64,000 nucleotides of DNA from Coxiellaceae bacterium (GTDB taxonomy: Bacteria; Pseudomonadota; Gammaproteobacteria; Coxiellales; Coxiellaceae): contig JARGPC010000001.1 of the NCBI GenBank assembly GCA_029212885.1, positions 698,068 to 762,067 of the forward strand, read 5' to 3'. Made by a program: the position numbers and the translations under genes. Under the pieces are notes generated by a model, which had not been told where the DNA came from, did no database searches, and saw only the letters and a list, made by a program, of their open reading frames with translations. How positions within the stretch are numbered: the stretch's first letter is position 1; every line of letters starts with the position of its first letter. Below are positions 52,681 to 62,120 of this stretch, piece by piece.

Positions 52681-54363
52681 ATGTTGAATAAATCACAGAT
52701 TCAAATGAGAGTTATGTTGCGTGATATAGCGCGTATTATAACTTTGCCTATAGCCGAGCAAGCGGCATTTGAAGCGCAGTATTGCGCAATCGATCCAAAT
52801 TATAATGCAACGGTTGTGCGCGCACATGAACGCGGAAAGGGGTTAGGTGCCGAAGAGATGGTGCCCTTTGTGGCTTTAGTGGTTCGTGGAAAGTACGGTC
52901 CTCAAATGCAGCAATGGTCTGCTGATCAGTGGCATGACCTATTTGAAGAATTACGCATAATGAACAGTTATGCTGGTGTCGATGGTGATGGCATGGGTTA
53001 TATAGGCACTATGCTTTCTTCAGCATTTACTGCTCCTACAACCGAACAAGAACGCCGTTTATTTGTTAGCGATGACATGGCAGCTTTTTATCGTTTGTTG
53101 GTTGAACGCCATACAGCTATCGGTTTGCTTGAGTCGAGCTTTATGACGGGTACTGGTCATGCCGCTATGAAAATCAATAGTCAAGCCTGGTTAGAGCACT
53201 CTTCTGTAGAGCTTTTACCTGCAGATTTTGATCTGATGATTGCTGTGCATAAAGATAACGGTAATGGTGTTGAGGCGTTGAATGAACACCAGCGTGCGGT
53301 ATACGATATCTTACGAACAAATTCTCACTTCAAGGTAGGTGATGATGTTGAGAAAACTAAATTAGCGCAGTTAGACGAGTTGCAACGATTACAGCGGCTA
53401 GCTGCATTGCGTTATGCACCAGTGATAAAGTCTATGCAGCAAGAGCACCAGACACTCACCAAATCCATGACTGCATTGCAGCAATATGCTAATGCATTAA
53501 TGGATCGTGGTTATTTTAGAGAAGCGGTGAATATTAAGTCTTATGTGGGTGCTATAAGCGGATATTCAAAACACGCTACTGAAACCTATACCGCATTGCA
53601 GCAGGCAGAGAAAGCATTAGCGAAAGCGAAAGAAGCCGATGAGCCGGCTTGCCAGGTTGAAGTGAATCGTAGACAAGCAGAGTATAAAGCGGCATATACT
53701 AAAATGCATGCGGCTATGAAGGTGTTCCATAAATCCGAACAAGTGCGTGATGTTAACAAGCTTGCGCGGCAGCCACGTAATGGCAATCGCAAAACCTTGC
53801 AGGTTTTTTTACAAGTGGCGCAAACGTTATCAGTTGTTGGTGGCCTGTATGGTGCCTATCGCCTGGCTAAAGGTAAGCGTTATGCCTGGTATGATGTGAC
53901 GAAAAGAAATGGACATAATCGTACACACTCCGCTGATTTGTTAGATAAGGTGCAAAATGCAGCAGAAGCAAATGGTGCCGTGCAATCGTCTAAATCGTCT
54001 CATCCGGCAATCGATGTAATGGCGAAAAATCGACAGCAGTATATCGCAAGACAAACTACTCCCAGGGGTAAATCGCGATTGCAGGCGGCAAATGACTTAG
54101 AGGCTCAAGTGGCTGACGCGTTAGCGCGCAATGGTCATGTGCCTAATGCAGATGTATCTCCGGCAACAACACCTACATCGGTTACGACGACTGGTTCACT
54201 TAGTTCGGTTGCCGTGTCGAGTGATGGCGGCGGCGGTTATTCCCCTCGTTTTGTTGGTGGTGCGACTCCCAAAAGGGTCGAAACTGTTGAAGCAAAAACA
54301 ACTCGTGCAGTCAGTTATGCTGACGCGGTGAGAAATGTTAGGCCTGGTGGTTGTGGCGCGTAA
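52681..54363 (+). CDS. Unknown coiled-coil protein, paralogue C
   Basis: A 560-residue protein, started at the ATG at 52681 with GGGGAG 6 nt upstream; a TTG at 52666 is an unlikely alternative. Residues 40-95 hold the block shared with paralogues A and B (VVRAHERGKGLGAEEMVPFV, QQWSADQWHDLFEELRI). Residues 240-375 are charged coiled-coil helices (LQQAEKALAKAKEADE). One short hydrophobic stretch occurs near 380 (FLQVAQTLSVVGGLYGAYRL). The tail is Ser/Thr/Pro-rich low complexity, not acidic. The gene is closed by the hairpin at 54405-54431. Function unknown; effector-like. Confidence 0.7.
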   Translation: MLNKSQIQMRVMLRDIARIITLPIAEQAAFEAQYCAIDPNYNATVVRAHERGKGLGAEEMVPFVALVVRGKYGPQMQQWSADQWHDLFEELRIMNSYAGVDGDGMGYIGTMLSSAFTAPTTEQERRLFVSDDMAAFYRLLVERHTAIGLLESSFMTGTGHAAMKINSQAWLEHSSVELLPADFDLMIAVHKDNGNGVEALNEHQRAVYDILRTNSHFKVGDDVEKTKLAQLDELQRLQRLAALRYAPVIKSMQQEHQTLTKSMTALQQYANALMDRGYFREAVNIKSYVGAISGYSKHATETYTALQQAEKALAKAKEADEPACQVEVNRRQAEYKAAYTKMHAAMKVFHKSEQVRDVNKLARQPRNGNRKTLQVFLQVAQTLSVVGGLYGAYRLAKGKRYAWYDVTKRNGHNRTHSADLLDKVQNAAEANGAVQSSKSSHPAIDVMAKNRQQYIARQTTPRGKSRLQAANDLEAQVADALARNGHVPNADVSPATTPTSVTTTGSLSSVAVSSDGGGGYSPRFVGGATPKRVETVEAKTTRAVSYADAVRNVRPGGCGA

Positions 54364-54404
54364 GTCACTGTTAGCTTTCCAGATTTAATCTAATCGACTA
54401 CACT

Positions 54405-54431
54405 AATGCCTCCTACACGGAGGCATTTTTT
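54405..54431 (+). terminator. Terminator hairpin that also contains the acs Shine-Dalgarno
   Basis: AATGCCTCC-TACAC-GGAGGCATT followed by T's: a 9-bp perfect stem and T-run 40 bp after paralogue C. The 3' arm holds GGAGG (54419-54423), exactly 8 nt before the acs ATG at 54432. If transcription reads through, the same hairpin would mask the acs ribosome binding site. Confidence 0.8.
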
Positions 54432-56333
54432 ATGGATGAAGGTGAAAAAGCTAATAAGACTGGATGTCGGATCGAGTCCGGCATGACAGGCGCTGGATAC
54501 CAGTATTCTATCGAACACCCTGATGACTTTTGGCGCGAGGTGGCGCAGCGATTGGATTGGGTTGAACCTTTTATTACGTCATTTAGTGGTGATATGGCAC
54601 AGGGTGATATTCGTTGGTTTGAGCAAGGTAAGATCAATGTGACGTTAAACTGCATTGATCGTCACTTAGCAAAGCATGGTGATAAAACTGCCATCTTATG
54701 GGTCGGTGATGAGCCGGGGGTGGAGCGCCGTATCTCGTTTAATCAGCTGTATGCATCTGTTTGTCGTTTTGCCAATTTATTAAAGTCACGTGGTATTAAA
54801 AAAGGCGATCGTGTTTGTATTTATATGCCGATGATCCCTGAATCCGCTTTTGCGATGTTGGCTTGTGCGCGCATTGGTGCGATTCATTCAGTGGTGTTTG
54901 CGGGTTTCTCAGCGGATGCATTAAAGAATCGCATCTTAGATGCGGATTGCCATTGTGTGATTACAGCGGATGTTGGTAAACGCGGTGGTAAAACAGTTGC
55001 TATTAAAACAGCAGTTGACCAAGCGTTGCAGGATTGTAGCAACGTGCACAGTGTGATTGTGATTAAACAAGCAGAGCAGTGCGAGTGGGTCGCCGATAGG
55101 GATGTTGATTACCATCAAGCGGTGCAGCAAATGGAGGCGGATTGCCCGCCTGAAGTAATGGATGCGGAAGATCCACTATTTATATTATATACCTCGGGTT
55201 CAACTGGTAAGCCTAAAGGTGTGCTGCATACCACGGCGGGTTACTTATTATATGCCAGCTTTACGCATCAAGAGATTTTTGATCTTAAAGACGATGATGT
55301 GTATTGGTGCACGGCGGATGTTGGCTGGATTACTGGCCATTCCTATATAGTGTATGGGCCACTCTGTAATGCCACAACGACACTGATGTTTGAAGGGGTG
55401 CCAACCTATCCAACCCCCGAGCGTTGTTGGCAAATCGTGGATGAATACCACGTAAGTATTTTTTACACGGCGCCGACAGCGATTCGGGCATTAATGTGCT
55501 CGGGTGATCAACCGTTGCAATCAACTCAGCGCGATAGTTTGCGTATATTAGGTACCGTGGGCGAACCGATTAATCCTGAGGCATGGCAGTGGTACCATGA
55601 TAAGGTGGGCAAAAAGCGCTGCCGTGTTATTGACACTTGGTGGCAAACTGAAACCGGCGGTGCAATGATTGTGCCGATGACTGATGAGACGATCCCTGGC
55701 GCGGCGATGAACCCCTTTTACGGCATTGAAGTTGGCTTGGTGGATAGTGAGGGAGCAGAGCTGAGTGAAGCAGCAGCCGGGTATTTGGTAGTAAAGGAGC
55801 CGTGGCCGGGGATGATGCGATCGGTGTATGGTGATCATCAACGGTTTATTGATACTTACCTCACCCAATTTCCAGGTTTTTACTGCACGGGTGATGGTGC
55901 TAAAAGAGATGAGCAGGGCAATTATACGATCACGGGTCGTGTTGATGATGTATTGAATGTGTCAGGTCATCGATTGGGTACTGCTGAAATTGAAAGTGCT
56001 TTGGTGTTACAACCCGAGGTAGCGGAAGCAGCTGTCGTTGGCTTTCCGCATGATATCAAAGGTGAAGGTATTTATGCTTATGTCACCTTGATGCAAGGAC
56101 AAGTTGCTGATGAGGAATTGCAACGGCAGTTAGTGCAAGCGGTGCGCAAGGAGATTGGCCCAATTGCTACTATTGATCATATCCATTTCACTGATGCATT
56201 GCCTAAAACCCGTTCAGGCAAAATCATGCGTCGGATATTGCGTAAGATTGCTGCAGGGCAGCCGGATGAAATTGGTGATACGTCGACTTTGGCAAATCCC
56301 GAGTGTATAGAGGAATTGTTGCCCCCCGGATAG
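54432..56333 (+). CDS. acs: Acetyl-CoA synthetase
   Basis: Activates acetate to acetyl-CoA through acetyl-AMP. Length 633 aa. Landmarks: the phosphate loop [81 protein letters not shown], and [19 protein letters not shown] with the catalytic, acetylatable Lys. The ATG is supported by GGAGG at 8 nt, which lies in the terminator hairpin. Residues 9-18 ([11 protein letters not shown]) are encoded by a copy of the dispersed repeat, so the native N-terminus appears to have been replaced; normal similarity begins at [12 protein letters not shown]. An inner ATG at 54483 is an alternative start. Confidence 0.93.
   Translation: MDEGEKANKTGCRIESGMTGAGYQYSIEHPDDFWREVAQRLDWVEPFITSFSGDMAQGDIRWFEQGKINVTLNCIDRHLAKHGDKTAILWVGDEPGVERRISFNQLYASVCRFANLLKSRGIKKGDRVCIYMPMIPESAFAMLACARIGAIHSVVFAGFSADALKNRILDADCHCVITADVGKRGGKTVAIKTAVDQALQDCSNVHSVIVIKQAEQCEWVADRDVDYHQAVQQMEADCPPEVMDAEDPLFILYTSGSTGKPKGVLHTTAGYLLYASFTHQEIFDLKDDDVYWCTADVGWITGHSYIVYGPLCNATTTLMFEGVPTYPTPERCWQIVDEYHVSIFYTAPTAIRALMCSGDQPLQSTQRDSLRILGTVGEPINPEAWQWYHDKVGKKRCRVIDTWWQTETGGAMIVPMTDETIPGAAMNPFYGIEVGLVDSEGAELSEAAAGYLVVKEPWPGMMRSVYGDHQRFIDTYLTQFPGFYCTGDGAKRDEQGNYTITGRVDDVLNVSGHRLGTAEIESALVLQPEVAEAAVVGFPHDIKGEGIYAYVTLMQGQVADEELQRQLVQAVRKEIGPIATIDHIHFTDALPKTRSGKIMRRILRKIAAGQPDEIGDTSTLANPECIEELLPPG
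54458..54488 (-). repeat. Dispersed repeat, copy 3, inside the acs reading frame
   Basis: Read on the minus strand it is TGTCATGCCGGACTCGATCC followed by GACATCCAGTC, differing at 4 of 31 positions from copy 1 (2767-2797). Here it is translated as part of Acs. Confidence 0.75.
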
Positions 56334-56481
56334 TCTTACAGGCTCACGGTGTCACATATAGGCCGGAAGGAGCGTGTAACCTTATTGTTTACAGGCCAGA
56401 GTTTGCTGTGTTAGATATGGATGACAACTAACCCCAAGCTTAGTTACAATAGAATCACTATCACCAAGGATCAGGGCCCAC

Positions 56482-57537
56482 ATGCGTAAACGGATTATCA
56501 TCGCTATTGTTGTTTTTATCGTCATTGTGATCATTGCAGTGGTGGCCTTTTTATTTTGGCGAGCAATGGAGCCTAAGCCTGCCTCCCCTCGAGCCCCGAT
56601 TAGTGTTACTACGACGGTAGCAAAAAAGAGTGCTTGGCCGAGCGAAATAAAAGTGATTGGTCATATTTCAGCATTACATGGCATTATGCTTAAATCCGAT
56701 TATGCGGGATATTTGACCAAGGTGTATGTTAAGTCAGGTCAACGCGTAAAAGCGGGCCAGCCATTGTATCAAGTTAACCCGCGTGGATTAGCAAAACAAT
56801 TAGATGCTGCTGCTGCGCAAATGGCGCGTTTGAAGTTTGATTATGAAGAAGCGCAGAAATTATATGCAGACAATGTGGTGTCCGAAAATCGCTTAGTGGC
56901 TGCTCGAAATGATTATAAGGCTGCAGTAGCTGATTATAACAAAGTCGATAAAGTGTTGGCGTTGACTTTAGTGACGGCACCCTTTGATGGCACGGTGGGT
57001 TTGCGCATTTTGCATTTGGGGGACTATGTGCCAGAAGGTGGTAACTTAGTTAGCATGCAAATGCATAATAAGTACTATGTCGAGTTTCAGTTACCGAGTA
57101 ATTTTGTCAATATATTAAAAGTAGGTCAGGTGGTGACCTTTACTTCAAAAGCACTACCTAGTAAAACCTTTAATGCAAAAATATACGCTGTCAATAATCG
57201 TATAGATCCATCCACTGATTTATTGGGTGCACGGGCGATGATTAATGATCCGACAGAGCAGGTGATGACAGGCTTGGTAGTGAAGGTATTAGTTAAATAT
57301 AATTTGGCTCAAAAGGCGATTGTTATACCGCAGGATTCCTTGGTGTTTACCCTAACAGGGCCAACAGTATTTATTGTAAATCACAATCGTGTCAAACAAA
57401 TGCCTGTAACTTCTGGTGACTTGCGTAACGGAATGGTAGCTATTTTAAAAGGGGTAAAAGTCGGCGATGTGATAGTAACCTCCGGCGGCTTTAAGTTAAA
57501 ACAAGGCAGCGTAGTTCGTGAAGAGAGCAGCCCATGA
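56482..57537 (+). CDS. RND efflux periplasmic adaptor (membrane fusion protein)
   Basis: A 351-residue HlyD/AcrA-type adaptor linking an inner-membrane RND pump to an outer-membrane channel. One N-terminal membrane anchor (IIIAIVVFIVIVIIAVVAFL), no lipobox. Then a lipoyl-like half-motif (LKSDYAGYLTKVYVKSGQRV, KAGQPLYQVNP), a helical hairpin (residues 110-150), and the second lipoyl half (VTAPFDGTVGLRILHLGDYV). The beta-barrel part follows (FQLPSNFVNILKVGQ). Its stop overlaps the pump gene by 4 bp, so the two form an operon. No outer-membrane channel gene is adjacent; a shared TolC is presumed. Confidence 0.92.
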   Translation: MRKRIIIAIVVFIVIVIIAVVAFLFWRAMEPKPASPRAPISVTTTVAKKSAWPSEIKVIGHISALHGIMLKSDYAGYLTKVYVKSGQRVKAGQPLYQVNPRGLAKQLDAAAAQMARLKFDYEEAQKLYADNVVSENRLVAARNDYKAAVADYNKVDKVLALTLVTAPFDGTVGLRILHLGDYVPEGGNLVSMQMHNKYYVEFQLPSNFVNILKVGQVVTFTSKALPSKTFNAKIYAVNNRIDPSTDLLGARAMINDPTEQVMTGLVVKVLVKYNLAQKAIVIPQDSLVFTLTGPTVFIVNHNRVKQMPVTSGDLRNGMVAILKGVKVGDVIVTSGGFKLKQGSVVREESSP

Positions 57538-60500
57538 AGTTTACTGATACCTTTATCCAAAAGCCTGTGTTAGCCATTGTGTTAACGATAGCTGTATTGA
57601 TGATTGGTACATTGTGCTATCTGAAGTTACCACTGCGTGAATTTCCTGTTATTAATTTACCAATTATTACTATTACTACGAACTATCCTGGTGCCAGCCC
57701 TTCGACAATGGAAGGTTATATTTCTAACCCGATTGAGAACTCATTAACCGGTGTGCAAGGCATCGATTATATTAGTACGCAAAACGAACAAGGCTATAGC
57801 ATTATTACCGTCTGGCTGAATATCAATCAAAATATCAATGATGCTATGACGGAAATCATGAGTCGTGTTAGTTCTGTATCATGGAAGTTTCCGCCAGGTA
57901 CACTAACTCCAGCTATTGTACGCACGACCAAAGGAACGTCGGTATTTTTTGCTGCGATAGGCAGTGATACGTTGTCGATAGAACAAATCAGTGATTATTT
58001 TCGACGGATCTTGCAACCGCAATTTTCGGGCCTGCCCGGCGTGATGAATTTATTTGTCCAAGGTGAGCGCGATTATGCCATGCGATTATGGTTTGATCCG
58101 AAAAAGTTAGTTCGTTATGACATGACAATGCCGGAAGTCATTAATGCCGTATCTGCTAATAGCTTGCAAACGGCGGTAGGTCAGTTAAAAAATACAGTAG
58201 CTCAATATACGCTGTCGATTAATAGCAGCATTAATACTGCTCAGGGCTATAACGATTTGGTCGTGAAGTCAGTCAAAGGCCAAAATATTAAGCTGGGTGA
58301 TGTTGGACATGCGGCTTATGGCACACGCTTTGATAACGCCGATTTCATCGTGCCAGGCTTTAAAAATGTGATGGTGTTTGGCTTGATTCCAAATCCCAAG
58401 GCGAACAGTATAGCGCTGACCAGTAAGGGGTTAGCATTATTGAAAAAAATTGGTGCAAAAATGCCGCCTGGTTTGCATACGCGAGTGATTTGGAACACAA
58501 CTACATTTAGTGTTGATGCTATTAAGTTAGTGTTTTCGACGGTATGGCTGGCGATTGGTTGTGTAGTGGTAGTGATATTTTTATTTTTAGGTTCAGTACG
58601 ATCGCTGTTTATTCCTATATTAGTAATTCCTTGCTCGTTGATCGGCACCTGTATATTAATGACATTGCTCGGGTTTAGTTTAAACACAATTACATTGCTG
58701 GCGTTTGTATTGGCTATTGGTTTAGTGGTTGATGATGCCATTGTTGTGGTGGAAAATATTCATCGTAACATGGCCATGGGTATCGGTCGCATGCGTGCCG
58801 CTATTAAAGGCACGCGTGAGATTAATAATTCAGTGGTGACCATGACGCTGGTGGTTATCGTTGTAATTGTGCCTATAGGATTTTCTGGTGGTTTAACGGG
58901 TGCCCTATTTAAAGAGTTTGCATTTACTCTAGCTTCAACGGTATTTTTGTCGATGGTGTTTGCGCTCACGCTAACCCCTATGCTGGCAGCGCGCACGATG
59001 GCAGTTAGTAATAACCCTAAAGCATTATCGAATCGAATCGAACAATTTGTTGAGTATTTTTCAGAAGGATATCGTCAGTTACTAAAGAATATTTTGCATT
59101 TGCGTTATTTTGCTATTGTTTTAATTGTGGGTCTAATGACTTATTGCGGCTGGTTATTAACTATCATTCCTTCAGAGTTAGTGCCGGATGAGAATCAGGG
59201 TGTAATTTTAGTGAATGGCATGGCGCCCACGTCAGCCAGTATTGGCTATATGAATAAGCATGCGAGACAGATTGGTAAGGTGTTTGACACAGTTAAAGAG
59301 CGGAGAGACTGGGGGGTGGTAACTGGTTTTGGTGGAAATTATATTCAAAATCTCGGTTTTGTTATTTTGCGTCCACACCAGCCGGGTGATTTAACTGAAA
59401 GCCAATTGATTCCCATTGTGCGTAAAAAGGTGGCGAAAATTCCTGGCTTGCGTGCGTTTGCATTTAACCGTCCCGCATTAGCGGATGTGACAGGTTTTGA
59501 TGCGCCAGTGCAATTTGTTATTCAAACTACGGGCACCTACGATGGTTTAGATAAGGTTGTGCACGAGATGGAGGCAGCTGCGAAGCAAAATCCTAACTTA
59601 TTAAATGTTGATACGGATTTGCGGATCAATAAGCCGTCAGTAGATATTACTATAGATCGAATGCGTGCCGGTACTGTAGGTGTCTCGATTGAGCAGATCA
59701 CTAATACGCTAGAGTATTTATTTGCTAAGCCGATTATTGGTTGGTACGACAATACGGGTCAAAGTTATCCAGTGATACCACAGGTGTATGATGCATTGCG
59801 TATTCAACCTAATCAGCTGCAGGACATTTATGTGCGTACTATTAGTGGCGATTTGGCGCCGATTTCGAGTCTGCTGCATTATAAAACAGTGGTGATGCCG
59901 CAGAAACTAAATCATTTTCAAAAAGTGCGCTCCGCAACTATCACGGCTCAGCTCGCGCAAGGGTATACCATTGGGCAAGCGTTGCACTATTTGATTAAAA
60001 AAGCCGATAAGATTTTGCCGAATAATATGACTTATGACTTTGCTAGCACTTCACGTCAGTATGTCCAGTCCGAGGGTAAATTAGCCGTTATCTTTATGAT
60101 TGCTTTAGCAGCGATATATTTATTGTTAGTCATTAAGTTTAATAGTTTTGTTGAGCCATTGGTGGTAATGCTATGTGTGCCATTGTCATCGGCTGGTGCG
60201 TTAACGGCGATGTTTATTACTGGAAATACCTTAAATATATTTACTGAAATTGGTTTGGTGATGCTGGTTGGGCTTATTAGTAAGCACGGAATTTTGATTA
60301 TTAACTTTGCGCAAGAGCAGCAGCTCGAAGGTGAGTCGATTGTTAGTTCAGTGCTAGACGCTGCTAAAATTCGTTTGCGTCCAGTGTTAATGACAACTTT
60401 CGCTATGGTGTTTGGTGCTGTTCCTCTCGTATTGTCCAGTGGTGCAGGCAGTGAAAACTTGAAAGCTATTGGTTGGGTTATCATCGGTGGATTATCATTT

Positions 60501-60584
60501 GGTTCCTTAATGACACTGTTTGTAGTGCCTTGTATGTATTGTATTTTAGTAAGAAAGCCTCAGCGTGTTATCTCGACAATTTAA
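57534..60584 (+). CDS. RND efflux pump permease (AcrB/MexF-like, HAE1)
   Basis: A 1016-residue inner-membrane proton-driven exporter with 12 helices in two repeats. Family marks: FIQKPVLAIVLTIAVLMIG at the N-terminus, FPVINLPIITITTNYPGASP, the helix-4 proton relay AIGLVVDDAIVVVENIHRNM (paired Asp), and the repeat-2 motif GLISKHGILIINFAQEQ. The periplasmic loops are of normal size. Start is by ATGA overlap with the adaptor. Substrates cannot be read; relatives export drugs, detergents or lipids. The gene is followed closely by a small PAS protein. Confidence 0.94.
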   Translation: MKFTDTFIQKPVLAIVLTIAVLMIGTLCYLKLPLREFPVINLPIITITTNYPGASPSTMEGYISNPIENSLTGVQGIDYISTQNEQGYSIITVWLNINQNINDAMTEIMSRVSSVSWKFPPGTLTPAIVRTTKGTSVFFAAIGSDTLSIEQISDYFRRILQPQFSGLPGVMNLFVQGERDYAMRLWFDPKKLVRYDMTMPEVINAVSANSLQTAVGQLKNTVAQYTLSINSSINTAQGYNDLVVKSVKGQNIKLGDVGHAAYGTRFDNADFIVPGFKNVMVFGLIPNPKANSIALTSKGLALLKKIGAKMPPGLHTRVIWNTTTFSVDAIKLVFSTVWLAIGCVVVVIFLFLGSVRSLFIPILVIPCSLIGTCILMTLLGFSLNTITLLAFVLAIGLVVDDAIVVVENIHRNMAMGIGRMRAAIKGTREINNSVVTMTLVVIVVIVPIGFSGGLTGALFKEFAFTLASTVFLSMVFALTLTPMLAARTMAVSNNPKALSNRIEQFVEYFSEGYRQLLKNILHLRYFAIVLIVGLMTYCGWLLTIIPSELVPDENQGVILVNGMAPTSASIGYMNKHARQIGKVFDTVKERRDWGVVTGFGGNYIQNLGFVILRPHQPGDLTESQLIPIVRKKVAKIPGLRAFAFNRPALADVTGFDAPVQFVIQTTGTYDGLDKVVHEMEAAAKQNPNLLNVDTDLRINKPSVDITIDRMRAGTVGVSIEQITNTLEYLFAKPIIGWYDNTGQSYPVIPQVYDALRIQPNQLQDIYVRTISGDLAPISSLLHYKTVVMPQKLNHFQKVRSATITAQLAQGYTIGQALHYLIKKADKILPNNMTYDFASTSRQYVQSEGKLAVIFMIALAAIYLLLVIKFNSFVEPLVVMLCVPLSSAGALTAMFITGNTLNIFTEIGLVMLVGLISKHGILIINFAQEQQLEGESIVSSVLDAAKIRLRPVLMTTFAMVFGAVPLVLSSGAGSENLKAIGWVIIGGLSFGSLMTLFVVPCMYCILVRKPQRVISTI

Positions 60585-60650
60585 CGAAAAAAATAGACTA
60601 TAATGAAACGGTATAAAATTTCATATTGTATATTATGTTGGAGAGAAGTG

Positions 60651-61025
60651 ATGAAAGTAACACATGATTTTGATCATATGCCAGGTGCATTATATTGTAA
60701 GGACTTAGATGGTCGCTACACTTGGGTTAACCAAGGGCTATTAGATATATTGCGTTTTGAAATGGATGATGTGATTGGTAAAGATGATTGGGAAGTGATT
60801 AAAGAGCCAGAGGAAGTAGAGCATATTAAAGCAATGGATAAGGAAGTGATTGATCGTCAAGAACTGTTAACATGCATAGAGACAGTTCATACCGATGGCA
60901 AGGAAAAGCAATTTCTTACCTATAAGTCGCCCTTACGTGATGAGCACGGTGAGATTATTGGCATACAGGGTTGTACGTTACCGCTTGAGCCTGAGCATTT
61001 CTCTGATTTAAGAGGTTTTTTATAA
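60651..61025 (+). CDS. Stand-alone PAS-domain protein
   Basis: A 124-residue protein that is one PAS fold: MPGALYCKDLDGRYTWVNQG, LLDILRFEMDDVIGKDDWEV, then KEKQFLTYKSPLRDEHGEII and GIQGCTLPLE. No output domain (kinase, GGDEF, HTH) is attached, so it would sense a ligand or redox state and signal by partner binding. I chose the ATG at 60651 with GGAGAG 6 nt upstream in place of the longer frame to 60603. It starts 66 bp after the RND pump and is closed by a good terminator at 61050. It could regulate the pump, which is speculation. Confidence 0.84.
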   Translation: MKVTHDFDHMPGALYCKDLDGRYTWVNQGLLDILRFEMDDVIGKDDWEVIKEPEEVEHIKAMDKEVIDRQELLTCIETVHTDGKEKQFLTYKSPLRDEHGEIIGIQGCTLPLEPEHFSDLRGFL

Positions 61026-61049
61026 GCTACGAGTCTATTTGATAAAAAA

Positions 61050-61081
61050 AGCCTGGCTATGTTAAGTAGCCGGGCTTTTTT
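61050..61081 (+). terminator. Rho-independent terminator after the PAS gene
   Basis: AGCCTGGCTA-TGTTAAG-TAGCCGGGCT followed by TTTTTT: a 10-bp stem with one G-U pair and a 7-nt loop, 25 bp downstream of the PAS stop codon. Confidence 0.9.
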
Positions 61082-61212
61082 ATAGTTGCTTCTGATTAGC
61101 CTTACGCATGGGTGGGTAAGGGGGTATAGCCGGCTTTTTAGGTTGTGCGATATTGGTACAATTGATATAGTGCACACCGAGATTGTGTGTAATCCGCATT
61201 AGAGGCGTTCAG

Positions 61213-62025
61213 ATGAAAAAACTAATCCTGCTGTTGTCATTTTCGATATTATTCGCCGCAACCGCGCAAGCGGCCACTTGGGGCGTTGGGCTTAAATCAT
61301 CAGAGCATGCGTTTAAGATTGGCCATGAGGCGAATGGCAGAGGATTATATCTGTGTCGCGCCCAATATATGGGCAGTGAGCAGCCGGGTAAAACTTGGCA
61401 CGGGTATGATAAGTGCAATATTCCATTTGGCGGCCGTGAGATTGAAGCGACAGATTATTCGATTTATTTGCAAAGTTATAAGGAAGGTCATTGGGTTCGT
61501 GGTGGTCATGGTATTCCAGAAGGTGCGATGAAAGTGGGCCGAGACCTTAAGGGTCCAACTTTGTATTTATGCCGTGCTTATTTTGAGGGCGGTATTCAGC
61601 CGGGTAAAACCTGGCGCGGTTATAACAAGTGCAATGTGCCTTATGCAGGCAAAGAAATTTATGTACAACGCTTTGATATCTACCAGTTAAATGGGGCACC
61701 AAGCAATAAGCCGGGTCGACATCACCGTCATCACCGCCCTCGTCATAATAGCCGTGCTTGCCTGAGTGATAATTTTGGTAACCAGGCCTGTGGTTATGGT
61801 TGCGTTAAGAGCATCAAAGGTGTGAAGTGTGCTTCACGTCGTGGTCAGGCTTGCCTGGCTGATGACTTCGGTAATATTTCTTGTGGTTTTAATTGTGTTA
61901 AGACCATTAAGGGTGTGTTCTGTGCCAGTCACCGCAATGATAACTGTGTTAGCAATGCCTTTGGTGATGTGCGATGCGGTAAGAATTGTTCAGTGAATAA
62001 TTTTGGGCAATTTCAGTGCGGTTAG
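61213..62025 (+). CDS. Secreted protein with two DM9 repeats and Cys-rich repeats
   Basis: A 270-residue secreted protein with signal peptide LILLLSFSILFAATAQA. Two DM9-type repeats follow: GRGLYLCRAQYMGSEQPGK with KCNIPFGGREIEA, and GPTLYLCRAYFEGGIQPGK with KCNVPYAGKEIYV. DM9 proteins in insects and molluscs bind carbohydrates. A His/Arg-rich linker (KPGRHHRHHRPRH) leads to three Cys-rich units of about 30 residues: ACLSDNFGNQACGYGC, ACLADDFGNISCGFNC and NCVSNAFGDVRCGKNC. I chose the ATG at 61213; the frame upstream is not signal-like. A surface or extracellular sugar-binding role is inferred. Confidence 0.83.
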   Translation: MKKLILLLSFSILFAATAQAATWGVGLKSSEHAFKIGHEANGRGLYLCRAQYMGSEQPGKTWHGYDKCNIPFGGREIEATDYSIYLQSYKEGHWVRGGHGIPEGAMKVGRDLKGPTLYLCRAYFEGGIQPGKTWRGYNKCNVPYAGKEIYVQRFDIYQLNGAPSNKPGRHHRHHRPRHNSRACLSDNFGNQACGYGCVKSIKGVKCASRRGQACLADDFGNISCGFNCVKTIKGVFCASHRNDNCVSNAFGDVRCGKNCSVNNFGQFQCG

Positions 62026-62120
62026 GCTCTGTTGGCATCTATAAAGTATTTGGCGATTGTGGTTAAACCAGCTACACTACGCCGCGTATGTCACTTTTAA
62101 CAACTGCCAAGGACAGCCTG

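Noticed and set aside
52512..52682. Hydrophobic leader on the aminotransferase
   Set aside because: AAGGAG is placed correctly for the GTG at 52511; the leader overlaps the divergent gene and is not seen in the family.
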